A stretch of DNA of 10,111 nucleotides from JACPSX01 sp035288405 [NCBI: bacterium] (GTDB lineage Bacteria; JACPSX01), in contig DATEAK010000062.1 of assembly GCA_035288405.1 (NCBI GenBank), forward strand, positions 1 to 10,111, in the 5' to 3' direction. How positions within the stretch are numbered: the first letter of the stretch is position 1; the number at the start of each line of letters is the position of its first letter. The translations under genes were made by a program, and so were the position numbers. Below the pieces are notes generated by a model. That model had not been told where the DNA came from and did not search any database. It saw only the letters and a program-made list of their open reading frames with translations. This document shows positions 1-6,721 of the stretch, one piece after another.

Positions 1-1268
1 TGAGTGAACGCTTTGGGGTACGGTTCATCCTCATAGATCCCAGGCGGGGAATTTCCCGGATCATCGTCCCAGGAGCTACGGGGTTGCGGTTGGATTTTGC
101 TCCCGCGGCCAATGGCTGCCTGGATGAGGACCTTCGGCAGCGCGACTTTACAATCAACGCAATTGCGGTCGATTGGGTTGCCTACGCTCTGCAGGACCTG
201 AGACCCGCGCTCATCGATCCCTTGGGAGGGATTGAAGACTTAAACAACGGTCTCCTGCGTGCTTCCGGTCCGGAAGTTTTTCAGGAGGATCCTTTGCGTC
301 TCCTGCGCGCGGCTCGCATCGGAGCTCAGCACCGGCTGCATTTGGCCTCCCCCACTCGCCGGTGGATGCAGGAACATGCCCACCGGGCCTCTTCACCGGC
401 GGGCGAGCGAGTCAAGCGGGAGCTTCTTGCTCTTTTTGCTTGCAACACTTCGGGAAGCTGGGTTCGGCTGTTAAGCGAACTAGGAATTCTGCGGGCTCTT
501 TGGCCGGAGATCATTCCTTTGGAAAATCTTACCCAGGGTCCACCCCACCGCGACCCGGGCTGGGAGCACTCCCTCAAGGTGTACGAAGCCTGCGAAGAGC
601 TTTTTCCACAAGTGGGCGCGCTTTTTCCTCAACTTGTCGGTCAGAGGGAAAGCTTCCTTCGGGAAGAACTGGAAGAGGGGATCAGCCGGGCTTCGGCTCT
701 CAAGTTCTGTGCGCTTCTGCACGATGTGGGAAAGCCGGCGTCTTATGTGGAGAGAGGCGGCCGGCCCACCTTCTGGGGCCACGAGGAGAAGGGGGCGGAA
801 ATCGTGGAGGAGATCGGGAACCGGCTCAAGCTCTCGAGTCGCACGGTACGCATGGCGGCACGTGTGACCCGTCATCATCTGCGCCCTCTTCACTTGAGTT
901 TGCCCTTGACTCCTCCCACACGTAGAGCGATGTATCGCTTCTTCCGGGAAACCGCAGGAGAGGGAATCTCCGTGTGTCTTCTCGCCCTGGCCGATGAACA
1001 CTCGAAAAGCCCCGAGACCTCCTACGGACGTAGCCGTCTCACCTCTACCGTTTCCCTTCTTCTCGATTACCTCCGGGACTTTCGAGGTTCTCTCGAAGAG
1101 GCTCCTTTCCTTTCAGGCCGGGATCTCATGGCCCATTTCAATTTGGCTCCGGGGCCTCGCCTTGGAGAAATTCTGGAAAGCCTGCGTGAAGCGCGAGGAG
1201 CAGGGGAGGTCAGAGACCGGGAAGAAGCTCTTGCCTACGTGCGCCGCCTGTGCGGCGAGAGGCGGTGA
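1..1268 (+). CDS. cca: tRNA nucleotidyltransferase / poly(A) polymerase family protein with HD domain (5' partial)
   Basis: The reading frame is open from base 3 to a TGA at 1266-1268, so the gene begins before the window. A TTG at 84 is not a credible start because homologous sequence continues upstream of it. What is seen: the end of the nucleotidyltransferase head with its conserved RDFTINAIA block (about 139-165), the following DPLGG segment, the EDPLRLLRAAR helix of the RNA- and nucleotide-binding region (about 285-320), and a C-terminal HD domain with LHDVGK (His-Asp at 720-725) plus downstream His residues (HEE, RHH). The GG and DxD catalytic motifs would lie in the missing N-terminus. 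Family members add or repair the 3' CCA of tRNAs in the cytoplasm. HD-containing members may also act as phosphohydrolases. Poly(A) polymerase I is the main alternative, though the HD domain favours a CCA-type enzyme. No close downstream partner is evident; the next gene has its own promoter. Confidence 0.88.
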   Translation, partial: SERFGVRFILIDPRRGISRIIVPGATGLRLDFAPAANGCLDEDLRQRDFTINAIAVDWVAYALQDLRPALIDPLGGIEDLNNGLLRASGPEVFQEDPLRLLRAARIGAQHRLHLASPTRRWMQEHAHRASSPAGERVKRELLALFACNTSGSWVRLLSELGILRALWPEIIPLENLTQGPPHRDPGWEHSLKVYEACEELFPQVGALFPQLVGQRESFLREELEEGISRASALKFCALLHDVGKPASYVERGGRPTFWGHEEKGAEIVEEIGNRLKLSSRTVRMAARVTRHHLRPLHLSLPLTPPTRRAMYRFFRETAGEGISVCLLALADEHSKSPETSYGRSRLTSTVSLLLDYLRDFRGSLEEAPFLSGRDLMAHFNLAPGPRLGEILESLREARGAGEVRDREEALAYVRRLCGERR

Positions 1269-1374
1269 GTTAGATCGCCTACGGGGGCTATCCCCTCGGA
1301 TCACGATCACCAACAGTCTAACCCGGTCGTTGTTTCCAAGAATAACCTGAGGGCTATCACGGTCCCAATGAAGA

Positions 1375-1403
1375 TTGACAGGAGAAGGGCGGGTCTGTAT
1401 ATT
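1375..1403 (+). promoter_or_regulatory. Sigma70-type promoter of the DoxX-family gene
   Basis: A perfect -35 TTGACA (1375-1380) is followed by a 17-bp spacer and TATATT (1398-1403), a 5/6 match to the -10 consensus. Transcription would start near 1410, about 40 bases before the ATG at 1451. It lies in the 182-bp gap after the CCA enzyme gene, so the DoxX gene is probably transcribed independently. Confidence 0.7.
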
Positions 1404-1450
1404 GCCGCTGGTTTGGCACGACATGCACATCGGATTTTGGGAGAAAAGAG

Positions 1451-1897
1451 ATGGATCCCCAAAGCGTCACCGGCCCGGTCATCTGGCTTGTTCTGCTGCG
1501 GGTCGCGATCGGGCTCATCTGGCTGCGCTCCGGGCTCCTCAAGGTCGTGCACGGGGAATATCGAACTTACCATGAAAAGCTGGAGCGGTTCGCGAGCAAG
1601 AATCCCATCCTCTGGTATCGGAAATTCATGCTGGGGCAACTTCTCCCCCATAGTCTCCCGGTTGGCTATCTCTTCGTGACCGCGGAGGTGGCCTTGGGGG
1701 TGTTGCTCGTCCTGGGGCTGCTGACGGTTCCCGCTGCCTTGGCTGCGATTTTTCTAAATATCAACTTTCGCCTGGGCTGCGGCTGGCAGAATCCCTCCAA
1801 CGCACCTTTTAACTACCTGATGATCGCGTGTGAGCTACTGGTGATCTTTTCGGGATCCGGCGGTTATCTTTCTCTGGACTCTTTGCTGTTTTCTTAG
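1451..1897 (+). CDS. DoxX-family small integral membrane protein
   Basis: This 148-residue protein has the pattern of the DoxX/DoxD superfamily. A first hydrophobic helix (about 9-25) runs into LRSGLLKVVHG, then comes a polar amphipathic stretch (35-65), then three hydrophobic helices (about 70-90, 92-106 and 120-136) with a GCGWQNPSNAPFNY loop between the last two. DoxX relatives are inner-membrane proteins; some belong to quinone-linked oxidoreductases or thiosulfate:quinone oxidoreductase, but most are uncharacterised, so no reaction can be assigned. Start chosen: ATG 1451, preceded by the purine-rich GGGAGAAAAGAG and sitting about 40 bases below a strong promoter. It appears monocistronic, because another promoter precedes the next gene. 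Family assignment is fairly sure; function is open. Confidence 0.8.
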   Translation: MDPQSVTGPVIWLVLLRVAIGLIWLRSGLLKVVHGEYRTYHEKLERFASKNPILWYRKFMLGQLLPHSLPVGYLFVTAEVALGVLLVLGLLTVPAALAAIFLNINFRLGCGWQNPSNAPFNYLMIACELLVIFSGSGGYLSLDSLLFS

Positions 1898-2021
1898 TCG
1901 GCTCGTGGGTCAAGTGTTGCTCGTTTGTCCTCACGCCACTCCCGCAGTTCTTCGGTACATTTCTAAAAGAGAATGCCAGTCCGTAGTTAGAGTCTCTCGC
2001 ATGCGGAGTCCCGAAAAACTC

Positions 2022-2050
2022 TTGACAGCAAAGCCCCAAGAGCTTAAAAA
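2022..2050 (+). promoter_or_regulatory. Sigma70-type promoter for the deacetylase remnant and cupin gene
   Basis: A perfect TTGACA (2022-2027), a 17-bp spacer and TAAAAA (2045-2050, 4/6 match to TATAAT) lie 52 bp before the ATG at 2102. A GGAGGG ribosome-binding site (2091-2096) follows. No second promoter was recognised between the deacetylase remnant and the cupin gene, so this one probably drives both. Confidence 0.55.
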
Positions 2051-2101
2051 AGGTTTCGCAATCCCATCCCATAAGAACCAATTCCTGAATGGAGGGCGTC
2101 C

Positions 2102-2781
2102 ATGAGAAGACCTCCTGTACGTTGGCCGGACAAGGCTCGCATCGCCATCATCCCATGCGTTGTGATGGAAACATGGCCTGAAGAGTTAGGAACGCCGTCT
2201 TCCCAGCAGTCGGAACTCCGCAAGGGCGGGTTCCAGAACGCCCGTTTCCCCGTTGACCTCTGCTCGGTCACGGACCGGCAGTACGAGGAGAGAGTGGGGG
2301 TCTTCCGTACTCTGGATATTCTCGCCGAAGAGGGAGTCAAGACCTCTTTCTTCGTCAACGGCTCCACCGTGGAAGCTTTTCCGGAAATCATGAAGGAAAT
2401 CCTCGATCATGGCCACGAGCTTTGTTCCGAGAACTACCGGCATGAGTACGTGGTCTTCATGACCCCGGAAGAGCAACGGGCAACATCCAGCGCACCGTGA
2501 ACATCTTCCAGTCCAAGCTGGGATTTAAGCCCCAGGGGTTCATCATGCCGGGAGAACGGCCCACGCCGGAGACACCGGAAATGCTGGTGGACCTGGGGTA
2601 CAAGTACTGGATGTCCGCTCTTCACGAGGACCTGCCCTATCTCCTGAAGGTCGGGAACAAGGGGGAACTCGTGAGTATCTGGCTTGCCGATCACCGCACC
2701 GGCCAGGCGGACGCCTGCCGGCCGACGCGGGAATTGCGGGACGACATGATGACGAAGTTCGGAAAGCAGATTTTCGGCTAG
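2102..2781 (+). pseudogene. Polysaccharide deacetylase-family gene, frameshifted and C-terminally truncated
   Basis: Two adjacent frames encode one NodB/PuuE-like carbohydrate-esterase protein. Frame one (2102-2500) starts MRRPPVRWPDKARIAI after a good GGAGGG site and contains RVGVFRTLDILAEEG, TSFFVNG and GHELC, then reads MTPEEQR and runs into a false tail ending at TGA 2498-2500. The expected continuation, NIQRTVNIFQSKLGFKPQGF, sits in the next frame from about 2482, so one base is missing near 2480-2482. Frame two then gives the PTPETPEMLVDLGYKYW and DLPYLL blocks and stops at TAG 2779-2781. The usual C-terminal HPxxxGRP-type region is not found downstream in any frame. Where relatives have SHGYxHE, this copy reads SENYRHE, so a metal-binding His appears replaced. 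Intact relatives hydrolyse N-acetyl or cyclic amide bonds. A sequencing or assembly error could explain the frameshift but not the truncation. Confidence 0.75.
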
Positions 2782-2923
2782 TACGAACCTCACGTTGCCC
2801 CTCGCAACATGGGAGGCAAGGGAAAATTCAATTTCCTCTCCCTTGATGAAGCGGGTAAGGGTGAGAGCGGGCTGTCTGTTCATCTCGACGGCCCTGCTGA
2901 TTTTGGAAAGGAGTGCAGAAATT

Positions 2924-4021
2924 ATGGAAACCCGTCGCCAGGGGATTTCGGATCGGACCATGTACGAGGAGTGGGTGGAAACCGAGGGGATTCCCATCGT
3001 CAGCGGTTTTTTTGTGGAAGACTTGCGCACGATCCCTGTGGAGCCCTGGGAGCGGAAGGGAGCCTTCGGGTGCTACATCAACCTGGAAGGAACCGGGGGC
3101 ACGAATAACGCCTACGTCTGCGAGATTCCTGCCGGAAGCCGCACGAAGCCTCAGCGCCATCTGTTCGAGGAACTGATTTTTGTTTTGTCCGGCCGGGGAG
3201 CGACGACCGTGTGGCAGGAAGGCGGCAACAAGCAGACTTTTGAGTGGCACGAAGGAAGCCTGTTTTCACCGCCGCTCAACGCCTGGCACCAGCACTTCAA
3301 CGGGCAGGGGCAAGAGCCGGCCCGCTACGTGGCTGTAACGACGGCTCCCACGGTGATCGATTTATTCCACAACGTTGATTTCGTCATGAACAACGAGTAT
3401 GTCTTCACGGACCGCTTTGCGGGAGAAGAAGGCTATTTCAGCGGCCAGGGCACGGACATTTCCGGCCGGATCTGGGACACAAACTTCGTGGCTGATGTAC
3501 GCGCCTTCCAACTGCGCAGCCGCGAGGCCCGCGGCGTGGGCGACAAGAACATGATGTTCGAGCTGGCCCACAACACCATGTGCGCCCATGTTTCCGAATT
3601 CCCCGTGGGAACTTACAAGAAAGGACACCGGCATGGACCCGGTGCTCACGTCGTCGTCCTGAGTGGAGATGGCTATTCACTCTTGTGGCCCGAAGGCCAG
3701 CCGATCAAGCGGGTGAACTGGAAGGTAGGAAGCCTCGTGGTGCCGCCGTCCATGTGGTTTCACCAGCACTTCAACCCGGGTACGGAGCCGGCCCGCTATC
3801 TGGCCCTGCGCTGGGGGAGCCGCAAATACCGGCGCGGCGAGGACGTGGCCTTGCGCCGGGACAACGTGCTCAAGCGATTCTCCGAGATGAGCTTGAAGGA
3901 AGGCGGCGGACAGATCGAGTATGAAGAAGAAGACCCGCAGATCTACCGGATGTTCCAGGAAGAATGCAGTAAGCGCGGCGCCCGGCTCATGATGCCTGAT
4001 CATCCCCAGGCTAAAACCTGA
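2924..4021 (+). CDS. Two-domain cupin (bicupin) protein, function unknown
   Basis: A 365-residue cytosolic protein with two cupin barrels. Cupin 1 (about 60-142) has QRH (H79), FEELIFVLSGRG and WHQHFN (121-126). Cupin 2 (about 218-300) has GHRHGPGAHVVVLSGDG (234-250) and FHQHFN (279-284). These His/Glu sets suggest one metal per barrel, as in gentisate dioxygenase-like and other bicupins, but no substrate can be named. The two halves share the phrase HQHFNxxxxEPARY, pointing to an internal duplication. Start: ATG 2924 follows AAAGGAG (2907-2913) at 10-base spacing. An upstream in-frame ATG at 2795 adds a low-quality, unconserved-looking N-terminus and is rejected. ATG 2960 is a weaker alternative. 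The gene lies 142 bp behind the deacetylase remnant and ends 5 bp from the convergent MATE gene. Pairing with an amidohydrolase-like gene suggests a small-molecule degradation step (inference). Confidence 0.82.
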   Translation: METRRQGISDRTMYEEWVETEGIPIVSGFFVEDLRTIPVEPWERKGAFGCYINLEGTGGTNNAYVCEIPAGSRTKPQRHLFEELIFVLSGRGATTVWQEGGNKQTFEWHEGSLFSPPLNAWHQHFNGQGQEPARYVAVTTAPTVIDLFHNVDFVMNNEYVFTDRFAGEEGYFSGQGTDISGRIWDTNFVADVRAFQLRSREARGVGDKNMMFELAHNTMCAHVSEFPVGTYKKGHRHGPGAHVVVLSGDGYSLLWPEGQPIKRVNWKVGSLVVPPSMWFHQHFNPGTEPARYLALRWGSRKYRRGEDVALRRDNVLKRFSEMSLKEGGGQIEYEEEDPQIYRMFQEECSKRGARLMMPDHPQAKT

Positions 4022-4026
4022 GACTC

Positions 4027-5400
4027 CTACAGCTTTTTGTGCTTCCACTTCCCCTGCTGGAAGAATCTGAGTATGATGCCCGCCCAGATGCCGTAGCTCA
4101 GAGCAATAGCGATCCAGATCCCCAAAGACCCCAGGCCGGTGACGCGAGGGAGAAGCAGGGCCCCGGAGATCTGCAGCACGACCAGGGAGATGCAGGCTAC
4201 CACCATGGGCGTCACCGTGTCACCAGCCCCCGACAGAGCGCGATCCGAGACCATGGCGATAGCGATGAACATATATCCGAAGGTCATGATCCGCAGGTAC
4301 TGAGAGCCGATGTGGAGCACCTCGGGATCCTGGGTGAAGACTCCCATGACGGCTCTGGGGGCAAAGAAAAAGGCCACCCCACACAGGGCTGCAAAGGCTA
4401 CATACATGGCCATCACGATCCACACGCTCTTTTCAGCGCGCTCGGGCTTGCCTGCTCCCAGGTTTTGACCCACCAGCGTGATGACCGAACTGGTGAACCC
4501 CCACCCCGGCGTCTTCATGGCCAGGTCGATGCGGAGTCCCACCCCATAAGCGGCCAGAGCAGCAGTGCCATAGCCCGCTACAATTCTCATGAGAAGCATC
4601 CCGGAGATCACTTCCACGCCGCGCTGCAGGCAGCGGGGGACACCCAGTTGTATGAACCGGTATAGGAGGGCGTAATCGGGCTTTTGCCGCCAGGCGGATG
4701 GCACGATGAGCCCCGTTCTGCGCAGGAGGATCATGAACCAGCCCAGGGCAAACAGGCGGGCCAAAACCACAGCCAGGGCGGCCCCATTCACTCCCAGGGC
4801 CGGGATGATTCCTACCCCCCAGATGAGAACAGGAGCCAGAATGGCATTCAGGATATTGGAGACAATGAGAATCTTCATGGGGACCTTGGGGTCCCCGACC
4901 GCCTCGAAGATCGAACGGGCCACCTGCATCTGGAAGCTCACCAGAATCCCAAGCGAGAGGATCTGCAGGTACCCCAACCCCTGTGTGATGACCTCCCCCT
5001 GTCCTCCCATGAGGATCAGGATCTCCCGGGCCAGCAAGAAGCAGGGAACAGCCACAAAGAGACTCAGTATGAATCCGAACAGGAAGGACTGGTAGCTGGC
5101 ATGGGCCGCTTCCTTCCAGCGCCCGGCCCCAATGTCCCGGGAAATGAAGACCTTGTTGGCGATCACGACACCCGTCATGATGATCCAGGAAACGTTGTCG
5201 ACCATCCCTCCCAGCGCCACTCCTGCGATGGCGTCGCGGCCCAGCTTCCCCACGAAGAACATATCCACCAAGGTATATGCAGCCGAGGCAAACTGCGCCA
5301 CGGTCGTGGGCCAGGCCTGGCGCCAGGCGGCACGAACGACGTTTCCCTCGGTCAATTCGGCGGCAGCAACGCGGCTTTCCAGTGCGACAGCTTCGTCCAT
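4027..5400 (-). CDS. MATE-family efflux transporter
   Basis: A 457-residue polytopic membrane protein with about 12 hydrophobic helices, the usual length for MATE (multidrug and toxic compound extrusion) exporters. Seen: an N-terminal helix with PTTVAQFASAAYTLVDMFFVGKLG (31-54), SRDIGAGRWKEAAHA (87-101), AVGDPKVPMKI (167-177), and in the second half the related GQNLGAGKPERAEKS (311-325) and SGAGDTVTPM, marking the two-fold MATE repeat. Such proteins export cationic drugs or metabolites through the inner membrane, driven by Na+ or H+; the substrate here is unknown. Start: ATG at 5398-5400 with only a weak GGGAAA purine stretch before it. No other usable in-frame start exists before an upstream TAG. 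It converges on the cupin gene and diverges from tRNA-Gly. The leader of about 125 bases holds a long palindrome, a possible regulatory site. Confidence 0.92.
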   Translation of the reverse strand: MDEAVALESRVAAAELTEGNVVRAAWRQAWPTTVAQFASAAYTLVDMFFVGKLGRDAIAGVALGGMVDNVSWIIMTGVVIANKVFISRDIGAGRWKEAAHASYQSFLFGFILSLFVAVPCFLLAREILILMGGQGEVITQGLGYLQILSLGILVSFQMQVARSIFEAVGDPKVPMKILIVSNILNAILAPVLIWGVGIIPALGVNGAALAVVLARLFALGWFMILLRRTGLIVPSAWRQKPDYALLYRFIQLGVPRCLQRGVEVISGMLLMRIVAGYGTAALAAYGVGLRIDLAMKTPGWGFTSSVITLVGQNLGAGKPERAEKSVWIVMAMYVAFAALCGVAFFFAPRAVMGVFTQDPEVLHIGSQYLRIMTFGYMFIAIAMVSDRALSGAGDTVTPMVVACISLVVLQISGALLLPRVTGLGSLGIWIAIALSYGIWAGIILRFFQQGKWKHKKL

Positions 5401-5440
5401 AGGTTTCCCACGGATTCTCTTACATCGGGTCTTTCGTTTT

Positions 5441-5464
5441 CCTTTCCTCCTGCAGGAGGAAAGG
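5441..5464. repeat. Perfect 24-bp palindrome in the leader of the MATE gene
   Basis: The two 12-base halves, CCTTTCCTCCTG and CAGGAGGAAAGG, are exact reverse complements with no spacer. It lies 41 bp upstream of the MATE start, between the extended -10 and the ATG. It could be a dimeric repressor operator or, in the transcript, a hairpin burying an AGGAGG sequence. No T-run follows on either strand, so it is not a typical intrinsic terminator. Confidence 0.75.
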
Positions 5465-5531
5465 CTTGAGGGCAGAAGGATCTGCTACGGCTTGGGAGAG
5501 CTTGCGCTGCGAGTGTTCGCAAATTCAGGTA

Positions 5532-5540
5532 AGTATAGCA
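5532..5540 (-). promoter_or_regulatory. Extended -10 promoter of the MATE gene
   Basis: On the minus strand the sequence reads TGCTATACT, a TGN extended -10 with a 5/6 hexamer match. No good -35 is present, as is usual for this promoter class. Transcription would begin near 5525, giving a leader of roughly 125 bases that contains the palindrome at 5441-5464. Confidence 0.45.
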
Positions 5541-5559
5541 TATGCGCCCGAAAATCACC

Positions 5560-5588
5560 TTGACAACGCCCCCGAGCTGGCTAAGAAT
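5560..5588 (+). promoter_or_regulatory. Promoter of tRNA-Gly
   Basis: A perfect TTGACA (5560-5565), a 17-bp spacer and AAGAAT (5583-5588, 4/6 match) lie 23 bp upstream of the mature tRNA 5' end, leaving a short 5' leader for RNase P. It is back to back with the MATE promoter. Confidence 0.6.
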
Positions 5589-5611
5589 AACTCGCGGTCA
5601 AAAACCGGGGA

Positions 5612-5687
5612 GCGGGCGTAGCTCAGTTGGCAGAGTACAAGCTTCCCAAGCTTGGGGTCGCGGGTTCGAAGCCCGTCGCCCGCTCCA
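5612..5687 (+). tRNA. tRNA-Gly (anticodon CCC)
   Basis: A 76-base cloverleaf was folded by eye. The 7-bp acceptor stem GCGGGCG/CGCCCGC is perfect. The D arm is GCTC/GAGT, closing with a G-U pair. The anticodon stem CAAGC/GCTTG carries the loop TTCCCAA with anticodon CCC. The T arm GCGGG-TTCGAAG-CCCGT has one wobble. The discriminator is T and CCA is encoded (5685-5687). U73 agrees with bacterial glycine tRNAs. It reads GGG codons. It stands alone and is divergent from the MATE gene. No T-rich terminator follows immediately. Confidence 0.96.
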
Positions 5688-5836
5688 TAAAAAATCCATT
5701 CCACGCACAATCAATACTCACTGACAGCGGTTTCCATCGTCTATCTATCTTGTCTCCATTCTCTTCTTATCCCTCGCCTACAGTGAGGGAGAGAGAGGCT
5801 AGCTGCGAAGGATTTCTTGAGCCGGCGAGACAGGTT

Positions 5837-5959
5837 ATGCTTCTGACCGATGCGGACGGGTTTCGTCTAGTGCGTGGTGGCACGCTGTTCGATTCGATCC
5901 GTTATCTGAGAGATAAGCAGATGTCGGAACTTCATGAAGAAATGGCACCCGCGAAATGA
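5837..5959 (+). CDS. Possible 40-residue ORF, unrecognised
   Basis: An ATG-to-TGA frame encodes a 40-residue hydrophilic peptide beginning MLLTDADGFRLVRGG and ending LHEEMAPAK, with a helix-prone charged C-terminal half. A poor purine stretch (GAGACAGG) precedes the ATG and no promoter is visible. It resembles no family I know. It may be a remnant of a longer gene or a chance frame. It is listed because it is the only candidate gene in this interval. Confidence 0.15.
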   Translation: MLLTDADGFRLVRGGTLFDSIRYLRDKQMSELHEEMAPAK

Positions 5960-6015
5960 TGGAAGTGTGCGGGCGAACGAAATGCCTTTGATGCTTCGCA
6001 CACAGGCGATTCGAC

Positions 6016-6050
6016 CAGCGGCCCTTCCGCCTTGCGGGAAGGGGCCGCTG
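6016..6050. other. Strong GC-rich hairpin downstream of the RRM array
   Basis: The arms CAGCGGCCC (6016-6024) and GGGCCGCTG (6042-6050) pair perfectly and continue as TTCC/GGAA after one bulged G, around a short loop. That makes a stem of about 13 bp. No T-run follows on either strand, so it is at best an atypical or Rho-assisted terminator. It could stop read-through from the minus-strand RRM genes. Confidence 0.5.
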
Positions 6051-6071
6051 ATCTATCCCGGTGACTGGTTA

Positions 6072-6099
6072 TGTTAAAGGAAACTATGTTCCTTCAACA
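6072..6099 (-). terminator. 3' hairpin of RRM copy 1 (candidate terminator or RNA element)
   Basis: In minus-strand RNA the arms 6099-6089 and 6082-6072 form an 11-bp stem including one G-U pair, with a 6-base loop. It begins 36 bases past the stop of copy 1. Equivalent hairpins with the same AAGGAA-type core follow copies 2 and 3. The stem is AU-rich and no separate U-tract follows, so termination is uncertain. Confidence 0.4.
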
Positions 6100-6134
6100 G
6101 GAGGGCAGCGGCTCAGTCCCTTTCGAAACCGGCC

Positions 6135-6443
6135 CTACCAGCGCTCGCGGTTGCCTCCACGGCCTCCGCCGAAGCTACTCCCACCGGAGCGGGGCTCCTG
6201 GGGCTTCGCCTCGTTCACGGTCAGCGTCCGGCCGTCCATTTGGGTACCGTTCAGCTTCTGAATCGCGGTCTTGGCTTGCTCACCCGTGGACATCTCCACG
6301 AAGCCGAAGCCCCGTGACGTCCCTGTGAACTTATCCGTGATCACCCGCGCGGACTCCACCGTTCCGTGCGTTGCGAACAGGTCGTTTAACTGTTGCTCGG
6401 TCGCGGAATAGGGCAAGCCACCTACATAAATCTTCGAACCCAT
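6135..6443 (-). CDS. RRM-domain glycine-tailed RNA-binding protein, copy 1
   Basis: This 102-residue cytosolic protein has a single RNA recognition motif (about 4-79). RNP2 is KIYVGGLPY (4-12) and RNP1 is RGFGFVEM (44-51), where Met replaces the usual final aromatic. A Gly/Arg-rich tail (86-102) ends NRERW. It matches the bacterial Rbp family known from cyanobacteria and proteobacteria, which bind single-stranded RNA and are often cold-induced. Start: ATG 6441-6443 with AAGGAGG seven bases upstream. It is the most diverged of three tandem copies: Thr at 25, Ile at 35, Ser-Ser at 89-90, and Asn and Trp near the end. It lacks the promoter motif of its sisters, so it may depend on read-through from copy 2. 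Its leader can pair with its own ribosome-binding site. Confidence 0.93.
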   Translation of the reverse strand: MGSKIYVGGLPYSATEQQLNDLFATHGTVESARVITDKFTGTSRGFGFVEMSTGEQAKTAIQKLNGTQMDGRTLTVNEAKPQEPRSGGSSFGGGRGGNRERW

Positions 6444-6625
6444 TGGGTTCCTCCTTGAGTAGTGATATTGTCTTGGCCTCGAGAAAGAAGAAGCGAAAGG
6501 AAGGAAACGGCCAAAGGCACGAAAACAGCGACGACTTAGGTCTGGCTTCCGATTCGATTCCCGGACAAAACAACATCAGTTGCGGGCCTTGCTCCTTATG
6601 CTTCACCACTAGGCCCTACATGATG
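6444..6625 (-). promoter_or_regulatory. 5' leader of RRM copy 1 with anti-Shine-Dalgarno tract
   Basis: The AAGGAGGAA ribosome-binding site (6456-6448) is complementary to the upstream pyrimidine tract opposite 6497-6507, with one bulged U. A 6-bp inverted repeat TTGGCC/GGCCAA (6473-6478 and 6509-6514) brackets the tract. The block GATATTGTCTTG (plus strand, 6464-6475) is present in all three leaders. About 100 bases of this leader are shared with copy 2 but absent from copy 3. No good promoter was found at its upstream end. Confidence 0.45.
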
Positions 6626-6721
6626 AAGCCCACTGACTCTATTGACTTGGGGAGTAGAGGATCTTGTTGATCCTTTGCTTACCTAATGCCTTCGGCACAT
6701 GGCACGTTCGGGCGTCCTATA

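Larger units (their letters stand above)
5688..6071. other. Gene-poor interval between tRNA-Gly and the RRM gene array
   Basis: No convincing gene is present in these 384 bases. A small hairpin, TCCCTC/GAGGGA with a 9-base loop (5770-5790), could terminate the tRNA transcript, though it lacks a T-run. A 7-bp inverted repeat GTGTGCG/CGCACAC (5965-5971 and 5997-6003) and a strong GC-rich hairpin (6016-6050) follow. The only ORF of note is the 40-codon frame at 5837-5959. No integrase or repeated tRNA 3' end was seen, so there is no sign that the tRNA is an integration site. Confidence 0.5.
6072..6681 (-). repeat. Tandem duplication unit 1 (RRM copy 1 with flanks)
   Basis: This segment, read on the minus strand, contains leader, gene and 3' hairpin. 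It is related along its length to 6722-7380 and, in the gene and parts of the leader, to 7474-7977. Divergence is lowest in the coding part and in the block next to the start codon. It differs from unit 2 mainly by losing the promoter segment. Confidence 0.75.

Noticed and set aside
480-1001. Minus-strand frame inside the CCA-enzyme gene
   Set aside because: It lies entirely opposite the conserved HD-domain coding sequence and shows no recognisable domain.
1269-1374. GGGG-CTAT-CCCC hairpin after the CCA-enzyme gene as a terminator
   Set aside because: The stem is only about four G-C pairs with no T-run, which is too weak to call.
2795-2923. Upstream in-frame extension of the cupin gene (ATG 2795)
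   Set aside because: The extra 43 residues have no cupin-like sequence, and ATG 2924 has a well-placed AAAGGAG. The extension overlaps the end of the deacetylase region.
4039-4665. Long plus-strand frames opposite the MATE gene
   Set aside because: They are antisense shadows, rich in Gln/His/Asp/Gly, without family resemblance or ribosome-binding sites. The MATE protein on the other strand is unambiguous.
5627-5959. 110-codon plus-strand frame running through the tRNA
   Set aside because: It overlaps a perfect tRNA-Gly. Only the last 40 codons lie outside the tRNA and are plausible at all.
5612-6060. tRNA-linked integration site of a genomic island
   Set aside because: No integrase gene and no repeat of the tRNA 3' end (such as GGGTTCGAAGCCCG) was found downstream in the window.
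6540-6565. tRNA T-arm-like sequence (GATTCGATTCCCGG) in the RRM leaders
   Set aside because: No acceptor, D or anticodon arm can be built around it. It is simply part of the duplicated leader.
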